Positions 44,232 to 53,049 are shown, counted from the stretch's first letter. The stretch: 64,000 nt of DNA from DASRDE01 sp035938175 (GCA_035938175.1 DASZHD010000055.1:7200-71199); one strand, 5' to 3'. Made by a program: numbers and translations. The notes: generated by a model not told the origin, from the letters alone.

Positions 44232-46868
44232 TTGCGTAGTGCTTTTTATTCTGCCGCGCCGGCGCTGCTATTGGCAGGGCTGTGTGCAGGCACGGCGAGC
44301 GCGTCGCCGTTTGCAGCTATCGATGCGGCGCAAGGTGCGCTGCCCAAGACGGTAGTGCCGACGTTTTACGCGATCGACGTCGCACCTAATCCAAAAACCA
44401 TGAAGATCGCGGGGCACGAGCGGATTACCGTTACCGTTCGCAAGCCGACGCGAACGATCGTGCTGAACGAACTTCAGACCACGTTCGGCGCGGTGAAACT
44501 CGACGGCACGCCGGCGAACGTTTCGCTGAACCCCGCGAAACAGCAAGCCACGTTTTCATTCGCCAAGCCCGTAACGCCCGGGACCCACGTTTTGGACATC
44601 GCGTACACTGCGACGGTGCAAACGTCGGCGCAGGGCCTGTTCAAACAAAATTACTCGGACATGCAGGGCAAACCGGCCTACATGTACGGCACGCAATTGG
44701 AAGCAACCGATGCGCGCCGGCTATTTCCGGGCTGGGATGAGCCGGCGTTCCGCGCGCGGTTTCGCGTGAGCTTCGTCGTTCCGAAGGCATGGACGGCGGT
44801 CTCAAACACGCCGATCGTCGCGACGACTGCCGCAGGCCCCGCGCTAAAGCGGGTGACGTTCGCGACGACCCCCGCGATGTCGAGCTACTTGGTCGTTCTT
44901 TGCGCCGGGGATTTTCAGAAGAGCTCGACGACGGCCGACGGCATCGGACTTTCAGTGTACGCGACGCGGGGCAAAATGCCGCAATCGCAGTATGCACTGA
45001 GCGTCATGAAAGACTTGATGCCGTATTACGATTCATACTACGGGATCAAGTTTCCGATTCCCAAACTCGATACGATCGCAATTCCAGGCGGCTTCCTGGG
45101 AGCGATGGAAAATTGGGGCGGAATCACCTACAACGAGTCGACGATCATGTACGATCCCAAGCTGCAGCCGGCTTCGGATCAAAAAGGCATCTTCGGCATC
45201 ATCGCGCACGAAGAGTCGCACCAGTGGAACGGCGACCTGACGTCCTTCGGCTGGTGGGACGACGTTTGGCTGGCCGAAGGCTTTGCCACGTGGATGCAGA
45301 CGAAGGCGCCGGATCACTTCCATCCCGAATGGCACATGTTCATCGACGCCGACGATGCCGTTCAGGGAGCCATGGGACGGGATGCCCAAATCACGACGCA
45401 CCCCGTTTATATTCCGGTTCACAACGAAACCGAAGCCGCCGCGGTGTTTGACGAGATTTCGTATACGAAAGCCGGCGCCGTGCTTCGCATGCTGGAGCAA
45501 TACCTGGGGCCGGACAAATTCCAAACCGGGCTTCAGCACTTTTTCCGGACGCACGAGTACACGGCATTTAACGCAAACGATCTCTGGAAAGATCTGAGCG
45601 CCGAGTCCAACGGTGTCGACATCGCCGCGGTCACGCACAATTGGATCTACCAGCCGGGCTTCCCGGTCGTGAACGCGACGGCATCGTGCTCGGGCGGTAA
45701 GCGAACGATAACCCTGACGCAACACCGCTACTTGAACGACGCAAGCGCACCGACGGGCAGCACCGTTTGGTCGATTCCGTTGAACCTGAAAGCCGATGCA
45801 ACGTCCGCGCAAACGACGCCGCTGATCTTCAACGCGCAATCGAGCACGATCGACGGCGGCTCGTGCACTGCGCCGTTCGTGCTGAACGGCGACGCGGTCG
45901 GCTTCTACCGGACGCAGTACGACGCGCAAACGCAAGCGGCGCAGCAGACCGCGTTTCTCAAGTTCACGACGGCGGACAAACTGAATCTACTGAACGATTC
46001 CAAGGCATTCGCGGCTTCGGGCCTCCAGAAATTCGACAACTACCTGGCGTACGCGCGTGCCGACAACGGCGACACGGATCCGCTTGTGGTCAACGGCGTT
46101 CTGGATTCTTACGGTCAAATGCTGACCTTCGAACAAGGAAAGCCGGAGGAGGCGCGCGTGCAGAAGTACGTTGCCTCACAGGTCAAGCCGATGCTCGCGC
46201 GTTTCGGCGGGTGGGACGGCACCGGCATGAACGACGACCAGCTGCAGACGCGCAACACGATCTTGTTCTTACTCGCTCGAACGGGCGACACCGACACGAT
46301 TGCGGAAGCAAAACGCCGGTTTGCCGTCGTGATGCAAAATCCGCAAGCCTATTCACCGCTGAACAAGCAAGTCGTGATGGGCGTCGCCGGTTACGCCGCC
46401 GATGCGGCCATCTATCAGCAACTGCTCACGATGGCGATGAAAGCGACGAACCCGACGGAGCAACAGAACGACTTCTTCGCGCTGTTCGGGGCCAAGGACC
46501 CGGCGCTGGCGCAGCAGAGCCTGAACATGACGCTGCACTTGCCGCCGCAGTTCGCGCCGTTCGCTCCGTTCATCGTCGGCGCCGTGGCACAAGAGCATCC
46601 GAAAGAAAGCTGGAAGTTCCTCAACGACAATGCCGACAAGATCTTTGCGCCGATGTCCGCATTCGAACGGGTCGGCGCGGTGTCGCAGGTTGCCGGGGGC
46701 TTTGCGACGCTGATCCCCGCCGATCAAATCGAGGCGTTCCTCAAATCGCACGTGCCGCCGGACGCGGCCGGCGAGGCAAAGAAGACCATGGACGACGTCC
46801 ACACCCGGCAAGCGGTAGAAGATCGTTTATTGCCGCAGATCGACGCGTTCGTTCAATCGCAGACCTAA
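44232..46868 (+). CDS. Secreted M1 family zinc aminopeptidase
   Basis: The product is 878 residues started at TTG, seven bases after GGAGG. The signal peptide ends around GTASAS. The exopeptidase motif GAMEN is at 290-294. The zinc site is HEESH at 326-330 with the third ligand Glu349 in WLAEGF, the spacing of the HExxH-x18-E M1 family. The C-terminal 450 residues are ERAP/aminopeptidase-N-like helices and an Ig-like region. It cleaves N-terminal residues from peptides in the periplasm or outside the cell. It is followed by a hairpin terminator. Confidence 0.93.
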   Translation: MRSAFYSAAPALLLAGLCAGTASASPFAAIDAAQGALPKTVVPTFYAIDVAPNPKTMKIAGHERITVTVRKPTRTIVLNELQTTFGAVKLDGTPANVSLNPAKQQATFSFAKPVTPGTHVLDIAYTATVQTSAQGLFKQNYSDMQGKPAYMYGTQLEATDARRLFPGWDEPAFRARFRVSFVVPKAWTAVSNTPIVATTAAGPALKRVTFATTPAMSSYLVVLCAGDFQKSSTTADGIGLSVYATRGKMPQSQYALSVMKDLMPYYDSYYGIKFPIPKLDTIAIPGGFLGAMENWGGITYNESTIMYDPKLQPASDQKGIFGIIAHEESHQWNGDLTSFGWWDDVWLAEGFATWMQTKAPDHFHPEWHMFIDADDAVQGAMGRDAQITTHPVYIPVHNETEAAAVFDEISYTKAGAVLRMLEQYLGPDKFQTGLQHFFRTHEYTAFNANDLWKDLSAESNGVDIAAVTHNWIYQPGFPVVNATASCSGGKRTITLTQHRYLNDASAPTGSTVWSIPLNLKADATSAQTTPLIFNAQSSTIDGGSCTAPFVLNGDAVGFYRTQYDAQTQAAQQTAFLKFTTADKLNLLNDSKAFAASGLQKFDNYLAYARADNGDTDPLVVNGVLDSYGQMLTFEQGKPEEARVQKYVASQVKPMLARFGGWDGTGMNDDQLQTRNTILFLLARTGDTDTIAEAKRRFAVVMQNPQAYSPLNKQVVMGVAGYAADAAIYQQLLTMAMKATNPTEQQNDFFALFGAKDPALAQQSLNMTLHLPPQFAPFAPFIVGAVAQEHPKESWKFLNDNADKIFAPMSAFERVGAVSQVAGGFATLIPADQIEAFLKSHVPPDAAGEAKKTMDDVHTRQAVEDRLLPQIDAFVQSQT

Positions 46869-46908
46869 CGCCGGCGCAACCGGGTTAGCGCGATTTTCGA
46901 CGCGTAAC

Positions 46909-46936
46909 GAAGGCCACCGCAACCGCGGTGGCCTTC
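46909..46936 (+). terminator. Hairpin terminator after the aminopeptidase gene
   Basis: GAAGGCCACCGC pairs with GCGGTGGCCTTC over the 4-base loop AACC. The downstream T-run is weak, so it may also act as a processing stem. Confidence 0.6.
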
Positions 46937-47018
46937 TGCAATTCGGCAGGGGAGCACCCCGGACGCGCCCAACGCTGCTAAGACGCGAAGCCATCATTCT
47001 GTGCTTTTGGAGGATGGT

Positions 47019-48146
47019 ATGTTATCCGTCGCACGCCGCGCGCACGTCGTTTTGCTGGCTGCTGCGTTTGTTGCTTTTTCCGCTTGCCACGGCTCTTCCG
47101 TAAACACCGTACCCGTCATCGGCTCGTCAAGCCGCCGGCAAAACGCGCAAGGCGCCGGCGTCACGGTAAGAACGCTGTACACGTTTTCGTCTACCGGAGA
47201 AATCATTCCGAGCGGACCGTTCGAAACGGACGCGAACGGGGACTACTTTGGAACTTTGCACGGAAAGTCGTGGCAGAAGTCATACTTTTTTGAACTGACG
47301 CCCTCGCACACGGGTCTGCACGAAACGATTTTGTACACGTTCACGCCGGGAACGGCGCAAGGCACGTACGTGGGGCCGATCGCTCGCGACGCGGCGAACA
47401 ATTTCTGGATCGTTTCCAGCAACGGCGTGTTCGTGCTTCGGCGCTTGTCGGGAGCGTGGACCGCCTCGCAGATCCAGTACTGCAAGCGCGCCGATTTCCA
47501 GACGAACGACGCCCGTCCCGTGGTTTTGGCGTCCTCGGTGGTCTCGACGTGCGGTCAGAAAATTCTGCAAATGACGCCGTCCGGAAACTGGTTCGCGAAA
47601 ACGACCGTCGCGGACTTTACGGGAAAGAAAATTGTGCCGAACGGGGGCTTCGCAAAAGACGGCAACGGAAACGTGTACGGTACGTCGTGGCTGGCGGGCG
47701 GCGCGCACCCCGGAGCCGGCCCCACCTTCGAACTGACGTCGAATGGCGGAACACTCTCGTACTCTGTGCTGTTCGGTCAATACGACAGCCAATTCGGGCC
47801 GGCGATCGACGCGAACGGGAATATTTGGCAATCGAACGAGACGAACGGCACCCAGTCTGTGGTCGAAGCCTCTTCGAACAATTGGAAACCGAGCGTCGTT
47901 ACCGGCGCGACCTCCCTGCAAAGCGCCCCCGTGGCGGATGCCGACGGTAACGTCTTTTATGCGAATAGTGCGGCGATCGAAGAAGTTTCGCCGAAATCGG
48001 GAGGCGGCTTTTCGGTGCACCAGCTGTATCAATTCGGAGCGTCGGATTATGTCACGGGACTGTGGCTCGACGTCGGCGGCCACCTCTTCGGACTCGACTT
48101 ATCTGCGCAACGGACGAGCGCGAAGTTCTTTGAACTGACGCCGTAA
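47019..48146 (+). CDS. Lipoprotein with repeat (choice-of-anchor/propeller) domain
   Basis: The product is 375 residues from the ATG five bases after GGAGG. The signal peptide has lipobox FSAC at about residue 20-23. The body has repeating units such as ILYTFTPGTAQGTYVGPIARDAANNFWIV and PNGGFAKDGNGNVYGTSW, with DGNGNVYG turns. This resembles the repeat found in secreted bacterial proteins with GTT..GG.......Y.F. motifs and indicates a propeller. It is extracellular or periplasmic by lipobox. No ligand or enzyme motif is visible. No partner gene is obvious. Confidence 0.78.
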   Translation: MLSVARRAHVVLLAAAFVAFSACHGSSVNTVPVIGSSSRRQNAQGAGVTVRTLYTFSSTGEIIPSGPFETDANGDYFGTLHGKSWQKSYFFELTPSHTGLHETILYTFTPGTAQGTYVGPIARDAANNFWIVSSNGVFVLRRLSGAWTASQIQYCKRADFQTNDARPVVLASSVVSTCGQKILQMTPSGNWFAKTTVADFTGKKIVPNGGFAKDGNGNVYGTSWLAGGAHPGAGPTFELTSNGGTLSYSVLFGQYDSQFGPAIDANGNIWQSNETNGTQSVVEASSNNWKPSVVTGATSLQSAPVADADGNVFYANSAAIEEVSPKSGGGFSVHQLYQFGASDYVTGLWLDVGGHLFGLDLSAQRTSAKFFELTP

Positions 48147-48344
48147 CGTTTTCTGCGCACATAGGGTCCGCAGGCTGCGCCCTAGCGATGCCTATGGAAC
48201 GTGGTACTCGATTCCGTTGGCTTGCGGCGGTTCGAATAGGGCAAGAAAGCACCAGCCGAAAACAGAACGACATCACCTGATGGTTCTTTCTTCTCGGCGT
48301 TATCGAGACGGATTTTTTGGCCTTGCCCGGGCGTCGGGTGCTAC

Positions 48345-48947
48345 GTGATCGTTAATTGCCCAACCGCCGGGTGGGGCGGCCTCATGCTAACTGCCGGCGG
48401 CGCGTTTTTCCTGTGGCTTTCGTTCATGGTATGGTTTCAACCGAATTCTAACTTCGTGCGCCGATTCGTCTTTGAGCGATACCCGCCAGAGGCGGACGCA
48501 AATCGCCTTGCGAGGTTCGTTGGATACACGCGCGAGACGTTCGGGCCGGTTGCCCTTTGGCAGAGCCGCGTCGTCGCGCCATTCGGCGGCTTATTCTTCG
48601 CTGCCGTCGGCATCGTCGTACTCCCCGGCGAGTTCACGCAATGCGCTCACCCAAACTTTGCGGTCCGGTTGCCGAATTTCACGACTGGAATTCACTTCAG
48701 ATATTGGCCGCAGATGTTACCGTTTACCGGTGTTGTCGTTGCTATTGCGATTGTAAGCGCGTTGCGGCTGAAACGCTTAATCTACAAAATACTTTTCGTT
48801 TTGCTGGCTGCGCTTTGGGCTGCCTCGGGGGCTGAAGCGGCAGCCTATCACACCGGTGCTGAGGCGAACACGTGGTTCATCGTCGGCATGATGTTCTTTG
48901 CCCTTGCGGGAGTTGTTTTGTGGCTCGGACAGCGGAAGGGTCAGTAG
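48345..48947 (+). CDS. Polytopic membrane protein, unknown
   Basis: A 200-residue protein with five hydrophobic segments (about 10-28, 77-96, 122-141, 144-163, 176-193). The GTG start has no strong Shine-Dalgarno; a downstream ATG at codon 14 (48384) is an alternative. The loop between segments 1 and 2 is charged and contains NSNFVRRFVFERYPPEADANR. I do not recognise the family. The base composition of this stretch is more AT-rich than the neighbouring secreted-protein genes. It is followed closely by a 36-residue single-segment peptide and a strong terminator, which may define its transcript. Confidence 0.6.
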   Translation: MIVNCPTAGWGGLMLTAGGAFFLWLSFMVWFQPNSNFVRRFVFERYPPEADANRLARFVGYTRETFGPVALWQSRVVAPFGGLFFAAVGIVVLPGEFTQCAHPNFAVRLPNFTTGIHFRYWPQMLPFTGVVVAIAIVSALRLKRLIYKILFVLLAALWAASGAEAAAYHTGAEANTWFIVGMMFFALAGVVLWLGQRKGQ

Positions 48948-48982
48948 TCGCGACGATTGCCTCTGAGGAAACGTGATTCCGA

Positions 48983-49093
48983 ATGCACACAGAGATTCTA
49001 CCGGCTCACAACGGCTGGGAATACTTCGCCTACTTCGTTCCAACTCTGGTCGTCGCACTTGGAGCACAACTCTGGTGCCGAAGACTTGATTGA
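48983..49093 (+). CDS. Small single-span membrane peptide (36 aa)
   Basis: ATG at 48983 gives MHTEILPAHNGWEYFAYF followed by a hydrophobic run and CRRLD, with one predicted membrane span (about 14-31). GAGGAA lies about 15 bases upstream, which is long but usable. The TGA is only seven bases before a strong terminator stem, so the frame fits the transcript end exactly. It follows the polytopic membrane protein by 35 bases. No family is known. Confidence 0.45.
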   Translation: MHTEILPAHNGWEYFAYFVPTLVVALGAQLWCRRLD

Positions 49094-49099
49094 GAGGGA

Positions 49100-49137
49100 A
49101 AGCCCCTGGTCGAACGCCCGGGGGCTTCACTTTTTTT
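49100..49137 (+). terminator. Strong rho-independent terminator
   Basis: A 10-base-pair stem with one G-T wobble (AAGCCCCTGG with CCGGGGGCTT) over an 8-base loop, followed by CAC and seven T residues. It ends the transcript from the 48345 gene. Confidence 0.85.
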
Positions 49138-49243
49138 CGCGAGCTACGCCTGTGTTTCATGAAAGCACAAACACGATGCGCTATACGGCTTCATATGGTG
49201 CGACGCAGGGCGCGAAGGTTTCGATCCATGGATGCAAGAGCGG

Positions 49244-49678
49244 CTAGTTGTTGGCTGTCTGATGCGGCAGCTCAGCTCGGAGCTTCACTTTGTGCTGGAT
49301 CTGCTCTTCCGGGAGAATGGGTGCGAAGTCTTCCATCTCACCGATCTGGCGGATTTCGACTTCGTAGTCTTCGGCGGCGCTGGGGCCACGCTTGACCCAC
49401 TCGATCGCCTCCTCGAGCGACTTGACCTGCAAGATATAATAACCGGCGATGAGCTCCTTGGCCTCGGTGAAGGGGCCGTCGATGACCGTACGAGACTTGC
49501 CGGAGAATTTGACGCGTGCGCCCTTGGAACTGGGATGGAGGCCATCGAGGGCGAGCAGAACGCCAGCCTTCCTGAGCTCTTCGTTGTACTTGCCAATCTC
49601 GGCGATGAGTTGTGGATCGGGGAGGGCGTCTTCTTTTTCCGACTCTGGAGTTGATTTGAGGATGACCATGAATCGCAT
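49244..49678 (-). CDS. YCII-domain protein
   Basis: A 144-residue protein with a strong AAAGGAG before the ATG. The opening MRFMVILKSTPESE, the central GVLLALDGLHPSSKGARVKF, VIDGPFTEAKELIAGYYILQVKS, and SLEEAIEWVKRGP follow the YCII-related ferredoxin-like fold. These proteins form a broad family with a conserved His/Asp pair in YciI; here the first conserved position is Leu/Asp-rich, so catalysis is unclear. It probably stands alone. The 475 bases upstream before the tRNA-Ser gene hold no clear gene. Confidence 0.82.
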   Translation of the reverse strand: MRFMVILKSTPESEKEDALPDPQLIAEIGKYNEELRKAGVLLALDGLHPSSKGARVKFSGKSRTVIDGPFTEAKELIAGYYILQVKSLEEAIEWVKRGPSAAEDYEVEIRQIGEMEDFAPILPEEQIQHKVKLRAELPHQTANN

Positions 49679-50064
49679 GGCGAAATCTCCTTTGGGTTGA
49701 GCGCTGGTTGGGCGGCTTGTTTTCGGGGATCGCTGTTGGTCACTTTCGTACCGGCTCTCTGCTGTTACGTCGAACGGGGCGCTGCCGAATCGACAGGAGG
49801 ACGAAATTTGAGATCATTTCCGCAACACACGCGATCCTCGGCCGTCACGGAGAGGTCGGTCGCGGCCGCTGGCCCCGCTCTCACCGTCGCAGCCCATGCC
49901 GTTTGCCGGACCCCAAAAATCCCGCGCCCCGCGCCTGAGCCCCTGCCCTTAACGTTTCCGCGCGGTTCCGACCGTCGGCGGCCGCTTCTTTAAAAGCAAA
50001 CGCGAGCGAACCGCAAAATGCGTTCGCAGTACTGAACGCTCAAAAATGATGTTACAGTGAAACT
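49679..50064. other. Gene-poor intergenic stretch between the YCII gene and the tRNA-Ser promoter
   Basis: No persuasive gene is seen. An AGGAGG at 49795-49800 precedes a TTG-started 60-codon frame, but the translation is Arg/Pro-rich shadow-like text without a fold pattern. The YCII gene's promoter presumably lies here on the minus strand but is not evident. Confidence 0.5.
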
Positions 50065-50092
50065 TTGGCTGGGCCGGGGTTTGGCATAGAAT
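50065..50092 (+). promoter_or_regulatory. Candidate tRNA-Ser promoter
   Basis: TTGGCT at 50065-50070, a 16-base spacer and TAGAAT at 50087-50092, 62 bases before the tRNA 5' end. Both boxes are near the sigma-70 consensus. No other gene start is nearby on this strand. Confidence 0.45.
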
Positions 50093-50154
50093 TCGTCACC
50101 CGTGCTCGAGGCGGTATTCGGGAAACCCAAGCGAAATACGGTTTTTGCGAACGT

Positions 50155-50245
50155 GGAGAGATGGCAGAGCGGTTGAATGCGGCGGTCTTGAAAACCGTTG
50201 AAGGTGCTGAGCCTTCCGAGGGTTCGAATCCCTCTCTCTCCTCCA
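50155..50245 (+). tRNA. tRNA-Ser (anticodon TGA), CCA encoded
   Basis: Class II tRNA. The acceptor stem GGAGAGA pairs with TCTCTCC. The anticodon arm has loop CTTGAAA with TGA at 50189-50191. A long variable arm (AAGG...CCTT) is typical of serine tRNA, and the T-arm is GAGGG-TTCGAAT-CCCTC. The discriminator base reads T, followed by CCA at 50243-50245; bacterial tRNA-Ser usually has G here, so this position deserves a check. Confidence 0.93.
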
Positions 50246-50323
50246 GTGAACCCGTGAAAGTCAATAGAATTCGGTGAATGCGGCAACGCCGCGACCGGCA
50301 TCCAAAAAATCGAGCTGCGTCGA

Positions 50324-51214
50324 TTACTCGCTAGAGCGACAGTCGGAACCGGAAGATCCACACATGCGGCGTAATAGCCACGCTAGCCGATCCTCCTTGG
50401 CAGACCGGATCTGAAGACTGTGATCCGTCGAGTACACTGCCATGTAGCGTGGTGTTGGAGCCGACCTAAAGACGTTAAAGGACTGGTTGGAAGTGACGTA
50501 TTGATCGTTGGTGGCGAACTGAAACAGAAAGCCGCTTCCCTTGGCGCTTCGGAGATAAGGAGCGGGGTCGAGAGCGGCCATCCTGGCAATATAGCCGTTA
50601 CGATCCGGCGGCTTCGCACCGAGCAAGTACCAGTCGCTAAAATGTTCGGTTCCCGCCATGAAGACCCACCAGCGCGGACGGCGATCCACGCCGCTCAATA
50701 CCTCCCCGTACATCGCACCAAAATCATGACCAACATAAGCGATGCGATTCGGATCGACGCCCGGTTCGCCCTCGAGAACGTCGATGCTGCGTCTGAGTTC
50801 TATGACTTGAGCGATGGAATTATTGTAATCGGTGCCGGGCTCCCGGATCCGCATAAACCAGTGCGGTTGAGACCACATTGCATCGATAAGAAGTGATGTA
50901 ATGCCGTGCTTCGCGAGAGCCAGCGCGTCCGGCTCAAACTCCGTGTGGTTTGTCGTTGCCGGCGCTCCTAACCAGTGGACGAATAAAACGGCCGCACCCG
51001 ATGGGTGATATCGTGGGCCGATCACCTCAGCGCGCACACGGCCAAACGCCGGCGTCATAAATGAGATCTGCGTTCGCATGACGTCGCCATCGCGAACAAC
51101 GGTATTTACGCGTATAGACAAAGGCTGTCGCGCATCGTAGCTAAACGAGGGCGCCGGCAGCATTGGCGCAACGAGCAACATACAGATGTTTTCGTCGTGT
51201 CTTCCGGGTTCCAC
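50324..51214 (-). CDS. Alpha/beta hydrolase with Asp at the nucleophile position
   Basis: The product is 296 residues, dienelactone-hydrolase-like. The nucleophile elbow reads VGHDFGAMYG, where serine hydrolases have G-x-S-x-G. Asp is the nucleophile in haloalkane dehalogenases and epoxide hydrolases. The acid (FATNDQYV) and His (YSTDHSLQI) of a triad follow at suitable spacing. An initial signal-like hydrophobic stretch (ICMLLVAPMLP) suggests export; a start at the internal ATG (M12) is possible. Codon use is more AT-rich than its neighbours, and it sits near a tRNA gene, hinting at horizontal acquisition. Confidence 0.72.
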   Translation of the reverse strand: MEPGRHDENICMLLVAPMLPAPSFSYDARQPLSIRVNTVVRDGDVMRTQISFMTPAFGRVRAEVIGPRYHPSGAAVLFVHWLGAPATTNHTEFEPDALALAKHGITSLLIDAMWSQPHWFMRIREPGTDYNNSIAQVIELRRSIDVLEGEPGVDPNRIAYVGHDFGAMYGEVLSGVDRRPRWWVFMAGTEHFSDWYLLGAKPPDRNGYIARMAALDPAPYLRSAKGSGFLFQFATNDQYVTSNQSFNVFRSAPTPRYMAVYSTDHSLQIRSAKEDRLAWLLRRMCGSSGSDCRSSE

Positions 51215-51293
51215 TTTATTGGTTTCTTAATTGTCAACGCCCAATGAAAAATTCAGATGATTTGATATTTGGCGCAAAATCTTCTGCAAAACA

Positions 51294-51323
51294 AAAAGCC
51301 TCGCGAACGCTCGCGAGGCTTTT
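51294..51323 (-). terminator. Rho-independent terminator of the 51341 gene
   Basis: AAAAGCCTCGCGA pairs with TCGCGAGGCTTTT over a 4-base loop. On the minus strand the stem is followed by TTTTTGTTTTG. It terminates the lipoprotein gene that ends at 51341. Confidence 0.85.
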
Positions 51324-51340
51324 CGCATAACCGCTTCCGG

Positions 51341-52381
51341 CTACGGGCCAATCGCGATTCCCACCGGAAAGCGCAGCTTCGAACGCGCGCCGTGTAGCGC
51401 AGCCACAGGCTTCTGCGAACCGGAAACAGTGGGATCGAATACCAGCACGACGCCGGAATGCAGCGTGTCCGATGTTCCGTCCGTCACATACACGTACGTG
51501 CCGTTGCTGGCAATCGCGACCGGGTTTTTCAGCGGAATCGTCGACGACGTAATCGTGTAGAACGCCGGGCAGTGCGTATCCGGATTAGTCGTAAAATCGG
51601 GGATGACGACGATTTGCGGAGCGTACGGATTGCCGAGGTCGGTTTCGATCAGCTCGTTCGTTTTGGCACCCCACACGTTTCCCGAGTCACTCTCTGCGCC
51701 GCAGAAAATGGGATACGGCGTGCCGCCGTCGAGCGCGTCGGAATACACGTCAGGCCCTTGCCGGCCCGTTGCTTCCACTAAACGGCCCGACGAATCGAAC
51801 GACATCGATCGTATTACCGCTCCGCCCGGATTTCCGCCGAAGTTGAGCGTCTTGAGGTACTTCGATCCGCTGCCGTACGGCGAGTACACGTCCGTGAATC
51901 CGCACGTGAAGCCCTCGGTCGTGCAAACTTTCAGGTAAGCGACGTACGTATTGCCGGCCGGATCGACGCCGACTGTTCCGATTCCGCCCGACTGTCCGAT
52001 CGCGATCGTCCGTATGGGTTTGGAATTTGAATTCGGTGAAGGCGCGAAAATCAGTACTTTTTGCGCGCCTTTGTCGACGGCGTACAATTTTCCGTCGGCG
52101 CCGATCGCAATGCCGTGCGGACGCGAAAAGCCGGAAATCACCGCGTCCGGTGTCGCATCTGGTACGCCGCCGCGCAGCACGAATCGCAAGATTGCGCGCG
52201 CTCCCGCGTCGCTGACGTACAGATGAACTACGCTGTTCGCGGTTTGTGCGCGAGCGCGTTCGGAAGACTGCCCGGAACTAACCGGCTGTTGCAGCGACGA
52301 TCCGCCGCACCCCGTCAACGCGGCGAAACATAACGCGAAAACGGCGCCCAATGAAACGCGCGAAAACCTGAGTCTCCACAT
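51341..52381 (-). CDS. NHL-type beta-propeller lipoprotein
   Basis: The product is 346 residues from the ATG giving MWRLRFSRVSLGA, five bases after GAGGGAGG; an in-frame ATG six codons upstream is not preferred. The signal sequence has lipobox LTGC at about residue 22-25. Repeats such as FSRPHGIAIGADGKLYAVDKGAQKVLIF and KNPVAIASNGTYVYVTDG form an NHL/SMP-30-like propeller. It has the same architecture as the lipoprotein at 20867 but a short linker. Its function is unknown. It is divergent from the cytochrome c gene and followed by a terminator. Confidence 0.8.
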   Translation of the reverse strand: MWRLRFSRVSLGAVFALCFAALTGCGGSSLQQPVSSGQSSERARAQTANSVVHLYVSDAGARAILRFVLRGGVPDATPDAVISGFSRPHGIAIGADGKLYAVDKGAQKVLIFAPSPNSNSKPIRTIAIGQSGGIGTVGVDPAGNTYVAYLKVCTTEGFTCGFTDVYSPYGSGSKYLKTLNFGGNPGGAVIRSMSFDSSGRLVEATGRQGPDVYSDALDGGTPYPIFCGAESDSGNVWGAKTNELIETDLGNPYAPQIVVIPDFTTNPDTHCPAFYTITSSTIPLKNPVAIASNGTYVYVTDGTSDTLHSGVVLVFDPTVSGSQKPVAALHGARSKLRFPVGIAIGP

Positions 52382-52487
52382 GGTGGCCTCCCTCGGCACG
52401 CCCCGCCCGGACCACTACCTTATCAAACCCGCGGCGTCCCAGGAAGTGCCCAGCGAGCGCGGGTACGCTCCGCGCCGAGGAGGGCAC

Positions 52488-53000
52488 ATGCTCAAAGGCT
52501 TTATACTCGGCATCGTTTTCACCGTGCTCGCGACCGCGGCGGCGGGGTATTTCATCATCGTCTCCGGCACGATGCCGGCGAATGCCGACGACCGTCCGCC
52601 CAGGTTCGAGTCGTGGGCTGCGCGCAAATCTTTGCACGCCACACTTTCGCGAGCGCAACGGCTTCAGAATCCCCTTCCCGCCACCGAAGCCAATCTGAAC
52701 GCCGGGCTCAAACTCTACGCGAGCGATTGCGCGATCTGCCATGGGGATGCGAGCGGGAATCCGACGGACGTTGCAAAGGGCCTGTACCAAAAGCCGCCGC
52801 AGCTCGCGAAAGACGGCGTCGAAGACGACCCCGACGGCATCACCTATTGGAAGCTGTACCATGGCATTCGCTGGACCGGAATGCCGGCGTTCCGCGACAC
52901 GCTGACGCAAACGCAGCTCTGGCAACTGACGCTCTTCCTGAGCAAGATGGACCAACTCCCGCCGCCCGTGCAGGCGGCTTGGAAACGCGTGAAAGCCTGA
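52488..53000 (+). CDS. Membrane-anchored monohaem cytochrome c
   Basis: The product is 170 residues from the ATG just after GAGGAGG. An N-terminal membrane anchor (about 4-28) precedes a class I cytochrome c domain with the haem-binding CAICH (C81, C84, H85). The candidate distal Met is in TGMPAFRDTLT at about residue 130, and the domain ends QLWQLTLFLSKMDQLPPP. It would carry electrons in the periplasm, perhaps for a respiratory or denitrification pathway. The next gene is a DUF2249-Crp regulator, which would fit an anaerobic or redox-regulated pair. Confidence 0.88.
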   Translation: MLKGFILGIVFTVLATAAAGYFIIVSGTMPANADDRPPRFESWAARKSLHATLSRAQRLQNPLPATEANLNAGLKLYASDCAICHGDASGNPTDVAKGLYQKPPQLAKDGVEDDPDGITYWKLYHGIRWTGMPAFRDTLTQTQLWQLTLFLSKMDQLPPPVQAAWKRVKA

Positions 53001-53049
53001 AATTCGCGCGGTAAAATGGGACGGCGCGAGAAGAATCGAAGGCATCCGC

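Noticed and set aside
48189..48281. 30-codon ORF starting MPMERGTRF
   Set aside because: Too short, no ribosome site and no conservation signal.
49697..49993. 99-codon frame with an AGGAGG upstream of an internal TTG
   Set aside because: Translation is Arg/Pro-rich without strands or helices; no partner gene; treated as intergenic.
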